A stretch of DNA of 64,000 nt from contig JAFDWN010000010.1 of NCBI GenBank assembly GCA_018268465.1, positions 403,561 to 467,560 of the forward strand, read 5' to 3'. Source of the stretch: Actinomycetota bacterium. Its GTDB lineage: Bacteria > Actinomycetota > Actinomycetes > Mycobacteriales > Mycobacteriaceae. Shown one piece after another: positions 35,774-44,780 of the stretch. The notes beneath the pieces are model-generated. The model did not search any database and was not told where the DNA came from. It saw only the letters and a list, made by a program, of their open reading frames with translations. The position numbers and the translations under genes were made by a program. Numbering within the stretch: position 1 is the stretch's first letter; every line of letters begins with the position of its first letter.

Positions 35774-36946
35774 CTACTGCAGGGCGACGCCGAGCTCCTG
35801 GGCGAACACCCTGACCATGTGTTGAACACCGATCTCGTTGCGGCCGATGATCATATGGTCGTGCTGTCCGTGGCGGACGCCCTCGCCACATTGCGGCAAC
35901 ATGGCGAAGTCTTCGTCGCGAACTGCAGCATGGACGCTTTCGTAGACGAGGTCATAGTTGGCGCGCATGTCGTCGTCGACCGCTGGTATCCGGCTCATCC
36001 AGCTGTGCCGCACCGAGCATCGCGTCGGTTCACCGGCGGGCAGAATGTCGATGATCTCGACACCGACCGGGCTGTTCGCCAGGATGAGATTCGGGTAGAT
36101 CCAATAGATCACTCCCATGTTCATGTGGGGATCCCAGGAACCCGACGGATCTTCGGCCAGACTGCGGATCCAGTTGAACGGAAAGCCGATGCGATGGTGC
36201 TTGCCGTATTCGTCATAGACACCCGTATTGGGCAGCGTGTTCTGCCCGATGACGCTGTCCCCGTGTACGAACGGGAAATGGTATCCCTCGGCGAACGCCT
36301 CGAGAGCCCCTTTCCACGACACCTGCGACTGAAATTCCTTCTCAGCGTGGTAGCCGTACGAGCCGTAGTTCATCGACTCCAGATCCGGGCCGAGTGCACC
36401 GAGATGAGCATCCACGTCGATGCCGGCGCCGACACTCAATACCGCCCAGACGAAGCCGTGTCTTTCCTGGCTGGGCAGTTCGACCAAGCCGTAGTCGGAT
36501 TTGTCCATCGAGTCGAAGCCGGATTGTCCGGGCACGAGGAACAGTTCGCCCGTGTTCCGGTAACTCCACGCGTGATAGGGACAGACGAATCGCGAAGCGT
36601 TACCCGACCCGCACGCCGGCATTGCGCCTCGATGGCGGCAATAGTTGAGGAAGACATGAACTCTGCCTGCGCGATCGCGCGTCACCAGGAGTGAATCCCC
36701 CAGCACGGAGCGGACGACGTAGTCGTTCGGGTCGCGCAGCTGCGCCGAGGGCAGGATTGCGAGCGGCACCCGCCGCAGGATCTGTGACTCCTCGATCTCC
36801 GTGATCTTGGGGTCGCGGTAGTAGTGCAACGGCACGCGCAGTTCGCGGTCGGCCATATCAGTGGTTTTGTCCATCGCGTGACGGAGCGCTCGCCGGGTGA
36901 GCTCCTCGTCGTGATTGCTCACCGGGGCCCCGATCGAAGTCGTCAT
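35774..36946 (-). CDS. Rieske non-heme iron oxygenase, alpha subunit
   Basis: The start is ATG 36946 with GAGGGA upstream. The 390-residue protein has the Rieske iron-sulfur ligands in NYCRHRGAMPAC...FVCPYHAWSY (CxH and CxxH) and the mononuclear iron motif with GYHFPFVHG and a later acidic ligand (VRDEDF). This is the alpha subunit of a ring-hydroxylating or demethylating oxygenase. No beta subunit, ferredoxin or reductase gene is nearby, so it may be a homotrimer or use unlinked electron carriers. A divergent TetR gene starts 145 bases away. Confidence 0.9.
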   Translation of the reverse strand: MTTSIGAPVSNHDEELTRRALRHAMDKTTDMADRELRVPLHYYRDPKITEIEESQILRRVPLAILPSAQLRDPNDYVVRSVLGDSLLVTRDRAGRVHVFLNYCRHRGAMPACGSGNASRFVCPYHAWSYRNTGELFLVPGQSGFDSMDKSDYGLVELPSQERHGFVWAVLSVGAGIDVDAHLGALGPDLESMNYGSYGYHAEKEFQSQVSWKGALEAFAEGYHFPFVHGDSVIGQNTLPNTGVYDEYGKHHRIGFPFNWIRSLAEDPSGSWDPHMNMGVIYWIYPNLILANSPVGVEIIDILPAGEPTRCSVRHSWMSRIPAVDDDMRANYDLVYESVHAAVRDEDFAMLPQCGEGVRHGQHDHMIIGRNEIGVQHMVRVFAQELGVALQ

Positions 36947-37091
36947 TGTTGGTTCCCTCTGCAGCGGATACGGCCGACATTTTGAACATACATCAGGGCG
37001 TATTTGTATTGTCAAGATATCGACAGTCCCGATGCCGGCCGTGCTGCGGCGCGGGTCGCCATCGCGTCGGCGGAGATGGCACCATCCGGGG

Positions 37092-37736
37092 ATGCGCAGA
37101 CACGGATGGGGCGGTGACATACCCGTCGACGACGAGGAGGCCGTGCGCCGGATCCTCGATGCCGCACGTGCCTGCATCGACGCACAGGGCGCGCTGAGTG
37201 TGTCGGAGGTCGCCGCGGCTCTGGGCGTCACCCGCCAAACCGTCTACCGCTACTTCCCGACCCATGACGCACTGCTAAGGGCCACCGCCGTGTCGGCCGT
37301 TGACGGGTTCCTCAACCGTCTGGCGGAGGAGCTGCGTTCGATCACCGAACCGACCGAAGCGGTGGTCGAAGGCATCGCCTACACCCTCGAACAGCTGCCG
37401 CATGACCGCTACCTCGGGCTGCTGATGCAGCCGGGCAAGGCGAGTGCCTTCGCCACAGGTTTCACCTCCGAAGCGTCGATCTCCTTCGGGCGGTCGATCC
37501 TTGCGCGCTTCGAAGTCGACTGGGCCTCAGCCGGATTCCATGGTCAGCGCTTCGACGAACTCGTGGAGTTCATGCTGCGAACCCTGCAGTCCTTCATCCT
37601 CGACCCTGGCGGGCCCAGCCGCCAAGGCACGGAACTGCGTGCCTTCCTACACCGGTGGGTCGCACCCGCGGTCCGCCAGCGCAACGCCGACGCGCACGTC
37701 GGATACCCCGCTACGTCAGCAGATCAGCGTCGATGA
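37092..37736 (+). CDS. TetR-family regulator divergent from the Rieske oxygenase
   Basis: I start at ATG 37092, giving the common mycobacterial TetR opening RRHGWGGDIPVDDEEAVRRI; ATG 37032 is also in frame. The helix-turn-helix is VSEVAAALGVTRQTVYRYFPTHDALL. The protein has 214 residues. It is divergent from the oxygenase, so it probably represses it. Its stop overlaps the convergent NAD-dependent reductase gene by 26 bases. Confidence 0.88.
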   Translation: MRRHGWGGDIPVDDEEAVRRILDAARACIDAQGALSVSEVAAALGVTRQTVYRYFPTHDALLRATAVSAVDGFLNRLAEELRSITEPTEAVVEGIAYTLEQLPHDRYLGLLMQPGKASAFATGFTSEASISFGRSILARFEVDWASAGFHGQRFDELVEFMLRTLQSFILDPGGPSRQGTELRAFLHRWVAPAVRQRNADAHVGYPATSADQRR

Positions 37737-38778
37737 GGCTCTGTGCCGCGTCGATGACGGCCTCAGCGGCCGGACGTGCTGTCCAGCCGAGCAATTGGTG
37801 CGCCTTGGCGGAGCTGAACTGCTGATACACATCGAGTCGCGGCGCCAGGGTCTTCATGTCGGAGTCGACGAGCGCCGCCAATCGCACGAGAGCGCTGGGC
37901 AGGATCCGTTTGGGTACCCCGCGCGCGCGGCCGCCGAGGTTTTCGCGCAGGATGGCGCCGATATCCTCGGCCCACAGGAAGTCTGAACCGCCGATGAAGC
38001 GCTCGCCCGCGGCGTTCGGCGATGTCATCGCCTTCAGGTGCAGATCGGCGATGTCACGCACGTCGACGACGTTCCACCCGATCCGGGGAACGCCCGGGAG
38101 CTTTCCGCGCAAGAGCATGGCGACCACGCTCACCGAACCCGAGTAGTCGGCGCCGAGGACCGGCCCCTGGATGAAGCAGGGCAGTACGGCGCTCAGTTCC
38201 AGACCAGGGTGGGCGGCCGAGAACTCCCACGCGTCGCGTTCGGCCACGGTCTTGGCGCGCTGGTAGTCGAAGGCGCTGCCGTCGGGTACGTCGGTCCACA
38301 CGGTTTCGTCGGCGATGACTCCGGAGTTTCTCGGTGGCGTGGCGGCATCGGCCGACGAGGTGAGAACGACGCGCCTGACCCCTGAGCGATGAGCGGCGGC
38401 AAGGACCCGGCGGGTGCCCTCCAGCGCGGGACCGAGGAGGTCGGTGCCGCGGTATTCACCGACCGGCATGGGCGAGGCCACGTGGATCACGTAGCGGACG
38501 CCGTCGGTGGCGTCCGCCCAACCGTCGTCCTGAAGCAGGTTGGCCCGCACGAAGGAGAGGCGTTCCCCCGCATCGGTTTGCCTGGCGATCATTGCGCGGA
38601 CGTGCGGTTCGCGGTGCAGTTCGCGAACCGTCGCGCGAACGCGGTAACCCTCTTGCAGCAGCCGCACGATCGTCCAACTGGCCAGGTATCCCGACCCTCC
38701 TGTGACCAGGACGGTAGGAGCATTCGTTTCACGCGGCGGTACCGCCGCGTGGGCCGACGGCGTTTCGTGGTTTCGCAT
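37711..38778 (-). CDS. NAD-dependent epimerase/reductase (dihydroflavonol reductase-like)
   Basis: The start is ATG 38778. The 355-residue extended-SDR protein has the cofactor motif VLVTGGSGYLASW, VRYVIHVASPM, the catalytic Ser/Thr region VVLTSSADA, and YQRAKTVAE as the YxxxK pair. The VDVRDIADLHLKAM motif is typical of dihydroflavonol-4-reductase or cinnamoyl-CoA-reductase-like enzymes. In actinobacteria these reduce small ketones or aldehydes. A cluster of palindromes and a divergent TetR gene lie directly upstream. Confidence 0.9.
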   Translation of the reverse strand: MRNHETPSAHAAVPPRETNAPTVLVTGGSGYLASWTIVRLLQEGYRVRATVRELHREPHVRAMIARQTDAGERLSFVRANLLQDDGWADATDGVRYVIHVASPMPVGEYRGTDLLGPALEGTRRVLAAAHRSGVRRVVLTSSADAATPPRNSGVIADETVWTDVPDGSAFDYQRAKTVAERDAWEFSAAHPGLELSAVLPCFIQGPVLGADYSGSVSVVAMLLRGKLPGVPRIGWNVVDVRDIADLHLKAMTSPNAAGERFIGGSDFLWAEDIGAILRENLGGRARGVPKRILPSALVRLAALVDSDMKTLAPRLDVYQQFSSAKAHQLLGWTARPAAEAVIDAAQSLIDADLLT

Positions 38779-38808
38779 CTCGAGCGACCTCGTTCTGTCC
38801 AGACTTTC

Positions 38809-38867
38809 CGGATGGACCATCCGCTTAGGGTGCACCCTAGCACGAAACGGATGATCCATCCGTTTCG
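38809..38867. promoter_or_regulatory. Three nested palindromes between the reductase and TetR genes
   Basis: CGGATGG-A-CCATCCG at 38809-38823, TAGGGTGCACCCTA at 38826-38839, and an 11-base perfect dyad (38843-38853 and 38857-38867; arm CGAAACGGATG) are packed into 59 bases. The first and third share the CGGATG core and are probable sites for the same TetR dimer. The middle one may be a different regulator's site. They start about 30 bases upstream of the reductase gene and end about 120 bases before the TetR start. Confidence 0.75.
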
Positions 38868-38988
38868 CTAGGATGTCGTCGTGCGGTCGAGAGCGTTCGC
38901 CACGGACCGCCGAGTCGGGCAACTGTGCCGTGCCCCGGTCTCGGGTACCGCCGTCGACCGGGCAAGGGTGCGATAGAGGAGGACACGC

Positions 38989-39573
38989 ATGGACATGGCC
39001 AGTACCGCGGCACCTCCCGAGCTCCGCGCGGATGCGCTGCGAAACCGGGACAAGATTCTCGACGTCGCACGCGGGCACCTCGCGGCAGGACGCACGGACT
39101 TACCGATGAACGTCATCGCGCGCGAAGCGGGTCTCGGTGTCGGCACGGTCTATCGCCACTTCCCCACCCGGCAGTCGCTGCTCGAGTCCGTGGCCGCCGA
39201 CGGGTTCGACGAACTCGTGTCCGTCACCGAATCCGCCGCCAGCTACTCCGATCCCGCAAAAGCGCTGCGCGCGCTATTAACCGGGACCCTGCGCTGCCTC
39301 GACGAAAAGCCCGGCATGGCCGCGGTTCTCGAGAGCGACGAGTTCGCCTGTCTTGAGACCGTCCAGATGGCGGCGGGCATGATGGACGCCGTGCACACGG
39401 TGCTTGCACGCGCTCACCACGCAGGCCTGGTCCGCCGGGGCGTCACGACGTCCGACATCCGCCGGTTGGTGCTCGGACTTCACCACGCCCGCGCCCTGCC
39501 GGGGGACAGCCCCGGCGACGTCAATACGTATGTGCGCATCCTGCTGGACGGACTGCGCGGAGCGAGTCGGTGA
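38989..39573 (+). CDS. TetR-family regulator of the NAD-dependent reductase
   Basis: ATG 38989 follows AGAGGAGG at 6-base spacing. The 194-residue protein has MNVIAREAGLGVGTVYRHFPTRQSLLESV as helix-turn-helix and a helical ligand domain. It is divergent from the reductase gene, with the palindrome cluster between them, so it likely represses both. It ends 28 bases before the convergent glycosidase gene. Confidence 0.9.
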   Translation: MDMASTAAPPELRADALRNRDKILDVARGHLAAGRTDLPMNVIAREAGLGVGTVYRHFPTRQSLLESVAADGFDELVSVTESAASYSDPAKALRALLTGTLRCLDEKPGMAAVLESDEFACLETVQMAAGMMDAVHTVLARAHHAGLVRRGVTTSDIRRLVLGLHHARALPGDSPGDVNTYVRILLDGLRGASR

Positions 39574-39600
39574 ACGCCGCCGCGGGCGGCGGGGCCGCGA

Positions 39601-40593
39601 TCACCAGCCCGCGGCACTGGCGAGATCGATGGCGTACTTGCTGACGAACGTGCCCGCGCCGGGTGCGCCGCGGCACGCGCCGTCGGATTCACCGGGACGT
39701 TTGACCCAGAGAAAGGCGTCGACCTTCGGGTTCCCGGTGTCCGTGGTCGGCCGGGCGCCCAGCGCCCGGCCGCCGGGGTTACACCAGTACAGCGGATCGC
39801 CCTCGACCGGCCCGGCGCCGTTGCGCGACGTGTCGATCACATAGGGCTTTCCGTTGGTGAGCCCCGAGATGGCGTCGCCGTAGCCCATCGACTCCGCCGT
39901 GGTGAAGAAGTTCGCGGTGTTCAGGCTGAAGCCACGCGCCTTGGCGATACCGACGTCGTTGAGCCGGCCCGCCATGACGTCGGCGGCCACCCAGCGGGAG
40001 TGGCCGGCGTCGATGTAGACCGCGGTCGCCGGGTTGCGGGTCAGCGTGTCCACGGCGTACCGCATGAGGTCGTAGCGTTCCTGCTGCTGACCGGGTGACA
40101 GGCAATCGGCCATGGCCAGGGCGTCGGGTTCGAGGATCACGGCGGCGGGCCCGCCGCCGATCGCCCCGGCCACGCCGTCGATCCAGTTGCGGTAGGCGCC
40201 GGCCGACCCGAACCCGCCGGCGGCATAGCTCCCGCAGTCGCGATTGGGAATCCCGTACAACGCCAGAATCGGCATCGTGCCCGCGGCCTGCGCGGTCTGG
40301 ATGTACTTCGTGTCCACGGCGAGCGAGGACACATTGTCCATCCAGTACGCCGTCGGCGTATTCACGACGGCGGCCAGCAGGGGATCCGGATCGCTGCGTG
40401 CGGCGCGCATCCCCTTGGAGTCGGGGTTGACGTAGAACGGCAGGCCGACCAGCGGATTGGCGTCACTGACCAGACGCAGCGCCGGGGCGGGACCGAGGTG
40501 CGCCGGAGTTGCCGCCCCCACGGCGGCGAGGATCGCCACCGACAGAAAGGGAACGATCCACCGCGCGAGTGCACCAGCAACTGAGGACATCAC
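39601..40593 (-). CDS. celA1: Secreted family 6 glycosyl hydrolase, CelA1-like
   Basis: The 330-residue protein has a signal peptide (WIVPFLSVAILAAVGAATPAH) and the family 6 motifs LALYGIPNRDCGSYAAGGF, VILEPDALAMADCLSP (catalytic acid Asp), YIDAGHSRW, and FLWVKRPGESDGAC. The order and residues match M. tuberculosis CelA1 (Rv0062), a secreted beta-1,4-glucanase active on cellulose. Its role in mycobacteria is thought to involve biofilm or plant-derived cellulose. It is convergent with a TetR gene and has no obvious operon. Confidence 0.9.
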   Translation of the reverse strand: MMSSVAGALARWIVPFLSVAILAAVGAATPAHLGPAPALRLVSDANPLVGLPFYVNPDSKGMRAARSDPDPLLAAVVNTPTAYWMDNVSSLAVDTKYIQTAQAAGTMPILALYGIPNRDCGSYAAGGFGSAGAYRNWIDGVAGAIGGGPAAVILEPDALAMADCLSPGQQQERYDLMRYAVDTLTRNPATAVYIDAGHSRWVAADVMAGRLNDVGIAKARGFSLNTANFFTTAESMGYGDAISGLTNGKPYVIDTSRNGAGPVEGDPLYWCNPGGRALGARPTTDTGNPKVDAFLWVKRPGESDGACRGAPGAGTFVSKYAIDLASAAGW

Positions 40594-40706
40594 TGGAGAA
40601 AATAGTGCGGCCGATCAGTCAACGCCAATCAGCGAGCGCGGCTGTGGCCCGGCCCCAAGCGGGACACCCCCTTTTGGCAGAGTCGGTGGGGCGCGTCCCG
40701 CACTGG

Positions 40707-42044
40707 TCACGTGGCCACGGCCGTGACGATCTCGCGGGCGGCCCGCAGGCCCGATTCGACGGCTCCGTCCAGGTAGCCGGGGTGGCGACGGGCTGTTTCG
40801 GCACCCGCCCAGTGGATGTCGCCCACCGGCGCGGTCGGCAGCGGCAGGAGCCCTTCGGTGGTTCCCGGGCAGGGCAGCGCGATGTAGCCGCCGCCGACGT
40901 GCTCGTCGAGATGCCATGACTTCTCGTGCCAGTCGACGGGTGCGAGCGCTTCGGATCCGATGTGGGCGGTGAGCGCGCCGAGCACCGCGTTGCGGCGCCC
41001 GTCCGCGTCGAGTCGGTCGAGGTCGCGTGCCTCCGGTCCGGCTACCAGCACGCATAGATGTCCGGGTCCGCCCGGTGCGCTGGTGTCGAACACGGCCCTG
41101 CCGGGGTTGTCGAGGACGATGAACTCGCCGAGGTTGCGGTCCCTCCAGAACGGCCTGTCGTAGACGGCGATGGCCTTGTACACCGAGCCCATGTAGGTGT
41201 TGCGGGACAGCGCGACCTGGCGTGGGGGCAGGGACGGCGCGAAGGCGATCCGCCCGATGAGCGGTGGCGGCACGGTGACGATCACTTTCGCGGCCCGCAC
41301 GTCGCCCGAGGTGGTGCGCACGGTCACACCCTCGTCGTCGGCGACGATGGCCGTGACGCGACGGCTCAGCCATACCCGCGCACCGAGGTCGGCGGCCATC
41401 CGGTCGACGAGCGCTCCCACCCCTTCTGTGAGCAGCGATTCCTGGGCGCCGCCGCGGGTCGACAGCATGGTCTTCAGGCCACCTTGATGCCGGATCAGGG
41501 TGGCCATGGCGTGGATCGACAGCCGGTCGAGGTCGGCGGTCCAGGAGATCGCGGCGATCACTTCGAGCAGCCGTCTCGGCGTGCCCCACGGGAGCCTGGC
41601 CAGCCAGGCAGCAACGGTTTCAGCGTTCCACCGTGTCGACACACCGCTGCGCGACAGCAGCTCGACGCCGGCAAGGACGAGAACGGCGAAGAGTATCGAC
41701 GGACTCGCCGGACCTAGCCGGCGGGATCCGGCGATCACGGTCGGCAGGGGTCTGGTGTGCATCCGGAAACGCGTGGCGCCCAGCTCCGCGGCCAGGTCCA
41801 TCATGTGATGGTGGTCGTGGCCGATCCACTGTCCGCCCAAATCGATCCGTGAGCCGAGCGCGGTCGTCTGGGACATCGCGCGTCCGCCCGCCCTGTCGGC
41901 GGCCTCCAGCACGATGACGTCGACGCCCCGGGCGTGGAGTTCGCGTGCGGCAGTCAGCCCCGACAGTCCCGCACCGACCACCGCCACGGTCGTGGCCACC
42001 GGGGACGGTGCCGTTCCTGCGGTGTCCACCGGGTCATGTGCCAT
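40707..42044 (-). CDS. Flavin monoamine oxidase family protein
   Basis: I use ATG 42044, with GAGGGA upstream; the frame reaches 42122 but that part is unlikely. The 445-residue protein has the FAD-binding VVGAGLSGLTAARELHARG with VIVLEAADRAGGRA, DLGGQWIG, and the C-terminal IHWAGAETARRHPGYLDGAVESG. This is typical of monoamine or polyamine oxidases that deaminate amines with O2. An operator dyad at 42126-42141 lies just upstream and recurs before the TetR gene, so that TetR most likely controls it. Confidence 0.9.
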   Translation of the reverse strand: MAHDPVDTAGTAPSPVATTVAVVGAGLSGLTAARELHARGVDVIVLEAADRAGGRAMSQTTALGSRIDLGGQWIGHDHHHMMDLAAELGATRFRMHTRPLPTVIAGSRRLGPASPSILFAVLVLAGVELLSRSGVSTRWNAETVAAWLARLPWGTPRRLLEVIAAISWTADLDRLSIHAMATLIRHQGGLKTMLSTRGGAQESLLTEGVGALVDRMAADLGARVWLSRRVTAIVADDEGVTVRTTSGDVRAAKVIVTVPPPLIGRIAFAPSLPPRQVALSRNTYMGSVYKAIAVYDRPFWRDRNLGEFIVLDNPGRAVFDTSAPGGPGHLCVLVAGPEARDLDRLDADGRRNAVLGALTAHIGSEALAPVDWHEKSWHLDEHVGGGYIALPCPGTTEGLLPLPTAPVGDIHWAGAETARRHPGYLDGAVESGLRAAREIVTAVAT

Positions 42045-42125
42045 CGTCTCGTCCCTCTCCGCATCGGTGCGGCCAGCTCGGCGTGGTCGTCCGCCGCCGC
42101 AGACGGCGTCGGCTCCATTCAAATA

Positions 42126-42141
42126 AGTCGGACAACCGACT
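42126..42141. promoter_or_regulatory. Operator dyad upstream of the amine oxidase
   Basis: AGTCGG-ACAA-CCGACT is a perfect dyad about 80 bases before the amine oxidase ATG. The same 14-base core, GTCGGACAACCGAC, is found upstream of the TetR gene at 42888. Identical sites at both genes argue that one regulator binds both. Confidence 0.75.
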
Positions 42142-42208
42142 GACTTTTGACGGTAACGCAGTGGGCGTCACGACGCAACGAATGGCTCCCGGCCGGTTCC
42201 GTGCGCGG

Positions 42209-42841
42209 TCAGCGGCGGCGGCGCGCCTGCGCGTTGACGACGGGTTGCGGGTCGGCGAATGCGACGACCATGTCGAAAGCGCGATCGAGGTCGCGCTCGG
42301 CCCGCTCGGGATCGGGGTTGGCCACGTACTGCACGATGAGACCGTCGATGACGGCAAGGCAGAGGCGCCCGAGGGTGCCGAAGTCGACCGCACAGCGTTC
42401 CCCTGCGGAATCGGCTGCCTGCTCACACAATTCGGTGATCAATGCCGTGTACTGCTCGTACTGCAGCCGGGCCAGGCCACCCGAGTCTTGGGTGCGCGCC
42501 GAGTACATCGCCAACTCGTACTGCATGATCTGTGTGCCGACGTCACCTTCGACGAGCGCATCCCAGACGCGGGTACCGCCTTGCCGGATGGCGTGCTCGA
42601 CGCCCCGATCGAGCTGCAAATCCGCCCGAACCGTGTCCACGACCTCCCCGATGACCGCAGCGATCACCGCCCGCAGCATCTTCTCCTTGGAAGGGAAGAC
42701 GTAATGCAGTGTGCCCAAAGGAATTTCGGCCTCAGCCGCGACCGCGCGCAGTGTCGTTGCGGAGACGCCCACGGCGGCGAGCACTCTTCTGGCCGCCGCG
42801 ACGATCTGCACCTCACGGTCGGCTGCCTTGACGTACGCCAT
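42209..42841 (-). CDS. TetR-family regulator of the amine oxidase
   Basis: The 210-residue protein has VAAEAEIPLGTLHYVFPSKEKMLRAVI as its helix-turn-helix, resembling the PA-type TetR repressors of choline or amine catabolism such as BetI. It lies upstream of the amine oxidase on the same strand, separated by about 160 bases. A GTCGGACAACCGAC dyad lies 47 bases upstream of its start. It likely represses itself and the oxidase until an amine or aldehyde binds. Confidence 0.9.
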   Translation of the reverse strand: MAYVKAADREVQIVAAARRVLAAVGVSATTLRAVAAEAEIPLGTLHYVFPSKEKMLRAVIAAVIGEVVDTVRADLQLDRGVEHAIRQGGTRVWDALVEGDVGTQIMQYELAMYSARTQDSGGLARLQYEQYTALITELCEQAADSAGERCAVDFGTLGRLCLAVIDGLIVQYVANPDPERAERDLDRAFDMVVAFADPQPVVNAQARRRR

Positions 42842-42887
42842 CCGATCACCCGTCTCGTTTCGGTCGAGTGTCGCACCACCAGTCGAT

Positions 42888-42901
42888 GTCGGACAACCGA
42901 C
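42888..42901. promoter_or_regulatory. Operator dyad upstream of the TetR gene
   Basis: GTCGG-ACAA-CCGAC at 42888-42901 is identical in sequence to the core of the dyad at 42127-42140. It lies between the TetR start and the ABC-F gene's end. It is the probable autoregulatory site. Confidence 0.75.
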
Positions 42902-42926
42902 CTAGATCCGGAATGACGCGCTACGG

Positions 42927-44582
42927 CTACAGCTCCGTCACCCGACCGCCGTCGACCAGCCATGAACGGTCGACCCGGACGTTCTTCAGCATCCGGCGGT
43001 CATGGGTCACCAACAGCAGCGCACCGTCGTAGGTGTCCAGCGCCTGTTCGAGCTGTTCGATGGCGGGGAGGTCGAGATGGTTGGTCGGCTCGTCGAGCAC
43101 CAGCACATTGGTGCCGCGGGCCTGCAGCAACGCCAGGCCGGCGCGGGTCCGCTCGCCGGGCGAAAGGTCGTCGACCGCACGTTCCACGTGGTCGGCGCCC
43201 AGCCCGAATTTCGCCAGCAGGGTTCGCACCTCGGCGGTCGACCATGAGGGCACCCGCTCTTCGAAGCGATCGACCAGTCGCCCGGCACCGGCGAACTCGG
43301 CCCGGGCCTGGTCGATCTCGCCGACCGCGACATTGGCGCCCAGGCTCGCTCGCCCGTCGTCGGGGAGTCGTCGCCCCAACAGCAGCCGCAGCAATGTCGA
43401 CTTCCCGGCCCCGTTGGGGCCGGTGATCCCGATCCGCTCACCGGCATCGACCTGCAACGACACCGGACCAAGCACGAATCCGCCCTGCCGCACCACGGCC
43501 TCGTCGAGTGTGGCCACCACCGAACTCGACCGCGGCGCGGCGCCGATCGTGAACTGCAGCGTCCACTCCTTGCGGGGCTCCTCGACCTCCTCCAGTCGAG
43601 CGATCCGGCTCTCCATCTGACGCACCTTCTGCGCCTGCTTCTCACTGGATTCGGTGGCCGCGCGCCGCCGGATCTTGTCGTTGTCGGGAGACTTGCGCAT
43701 GGCGTTGCGCACCCCCTGGCTCGACCATTCCCGCTGGATGCGGGCGCGCGCCACCAGGTCGGCCTTCTTCTCGGCGAACTCCTCGTATTGTTCGCGCCGG
43801 TGCCGGCGACCGACCTCCCGCTCCTCCAGATAGCTTTCGTACCCGCCGCCGAAAACGGTGGTGGTGTGCTGCGCGAGGTCCAGCTCGAGAACGCGCGTCA
43901 CGCAGCGAGCCAGGAACTCCCGATCGTGGCTCACCAGCACCACCCCGCCGCGGAGGTCCTCGACGAAACGCTCCAGCCGATCCAGCCCGTCCAGGTCGAG
44001 ATCGTTGGTCGGCTCGTCGAGCAGGACGATGTCGAACCGCGACAACACCAACGCCGCCAACCCCACCCGCGCGGCCTGACCACCCGACAATCCCGTCATC
44101 AGCGTCGCCTCCGGCTGCACCGCATCGGAGTCGAGCCCGAGGTCGGCCAATACTGCCGGCAGCCGTTCGTCGAGGTCCGCCGCCCCCGTGGCGAGCCAGT
44201 GATCCAGAGCGGCGGAGTAGGCGTCGGTGGCCGCAGCGGGGTGATCCGGATCCGCCAGGGCCGCCGCCGCTGCTTCCATGGCCCGCGTCGCCTCGGCGCA
44301 TCCGGTACGGCGCGCGATGTAGGCGCCGACGGTCTCCCCGGGCACACGCTCATGCTCTTGTGGCAGCCACCCGACGAATGCGTCGGCGGGCGCGACGCTG
44401 ACCGTGCCCTCCAGCGGCTCGAGATCCCCGGCGAGAATGCGAAGCAGTGTGCTCTTGCCGGCGCCGTTCGCGCCGACGATTCCGACCACATCGCCCGGTG
44501 CGACGGTCACGTCGAGATTCTCGAAGAGGGTGCGGTGGGCGAATCCGCCTGCCACATCCTTCGCGACGAGCGTTGCGGTCAT
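42927..44582 (-). CDS. ABC-F family ATPase (ribosome-associated or antibiotic resistance type)
   Basis: The 551-residue protein has two ATP-binding cassettes without membrane segments: GANGAGKST, TGLSGGQAARVG and LLDEPTNDLD in the first, GPNGAGKST, LSPGERTRAG and LDEPTNHLD in the second. A charged linker with HRREQYEEFAEKKADL joins them, as in ABC-F proteins that bind the ribosomal E site. Both signature motifs are intact. Some members protect ribosomes from antibiotics, others regulate translation; I cannot tell which applies here. Confidence 0.9.
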   Translation of the reverse strand: MTATLVAKDVAGGFAHRTLFENLDVTVAPGDVVGIVGANGAGKSTLLRILAGDLEPLEGTVSVAPADAFVGWLPQEHERVPGETVGAYIARRTGCAEATRAMEAAAAALADPDHPAAATDAYSAALDHWLATGAADLDERLPAVLADLGLDSDAVQPEATLMTGLSGGQAARVGLAALVLSRFDIVLLDEPTNDLDLDGLDRLERFVEDLRGGVVLVSHDREFLARCVTRVLELDLAQHTTTVFGGGYESYLEEREVGRRHRREQYEEFAEKKADLVARARIQREWSSQGVRNAMRKSPDNDKIRRRAATESSEKQAQKVRQMESRIARLEEVEEPRKEWTLQFTIGAAPRSSSVVATLDEAVVRQGGFVLGPVSLQVDAGERIGITGPNGAGKSTLLRLLLGRRLPDDGRASLGANVAVGEIDQARAEFAGAGRLVDRFEERVPSWSTAEVRTLLAKFGLGADHVERAVDDLSPGERTRAGLALLQARGTNVLVLDEPTNHLDLPAIEQLEQALDTYDGALLLVTHDRRMLKNVRVDRSWLVDGGRVTEL

Positions 44583-44780
44583 GGGCCCATCGTCGCATCA
44601 CCACCGGGCGGCCGGATGCCGGCGGCCGCGGTCGGCCGCCACTCCCCGGTGCCGGTACCGCCACGTCGAGGGGTGCGCGACGGCCCCGCATGCAGGCCTT
44701 ACGCGACCCCATCGCGCCGGAGCGTTAGTGTGCATCGGTCGGCCTCCGTGAACAGGCCGATAGGAGAGTTGAGCAGATTC

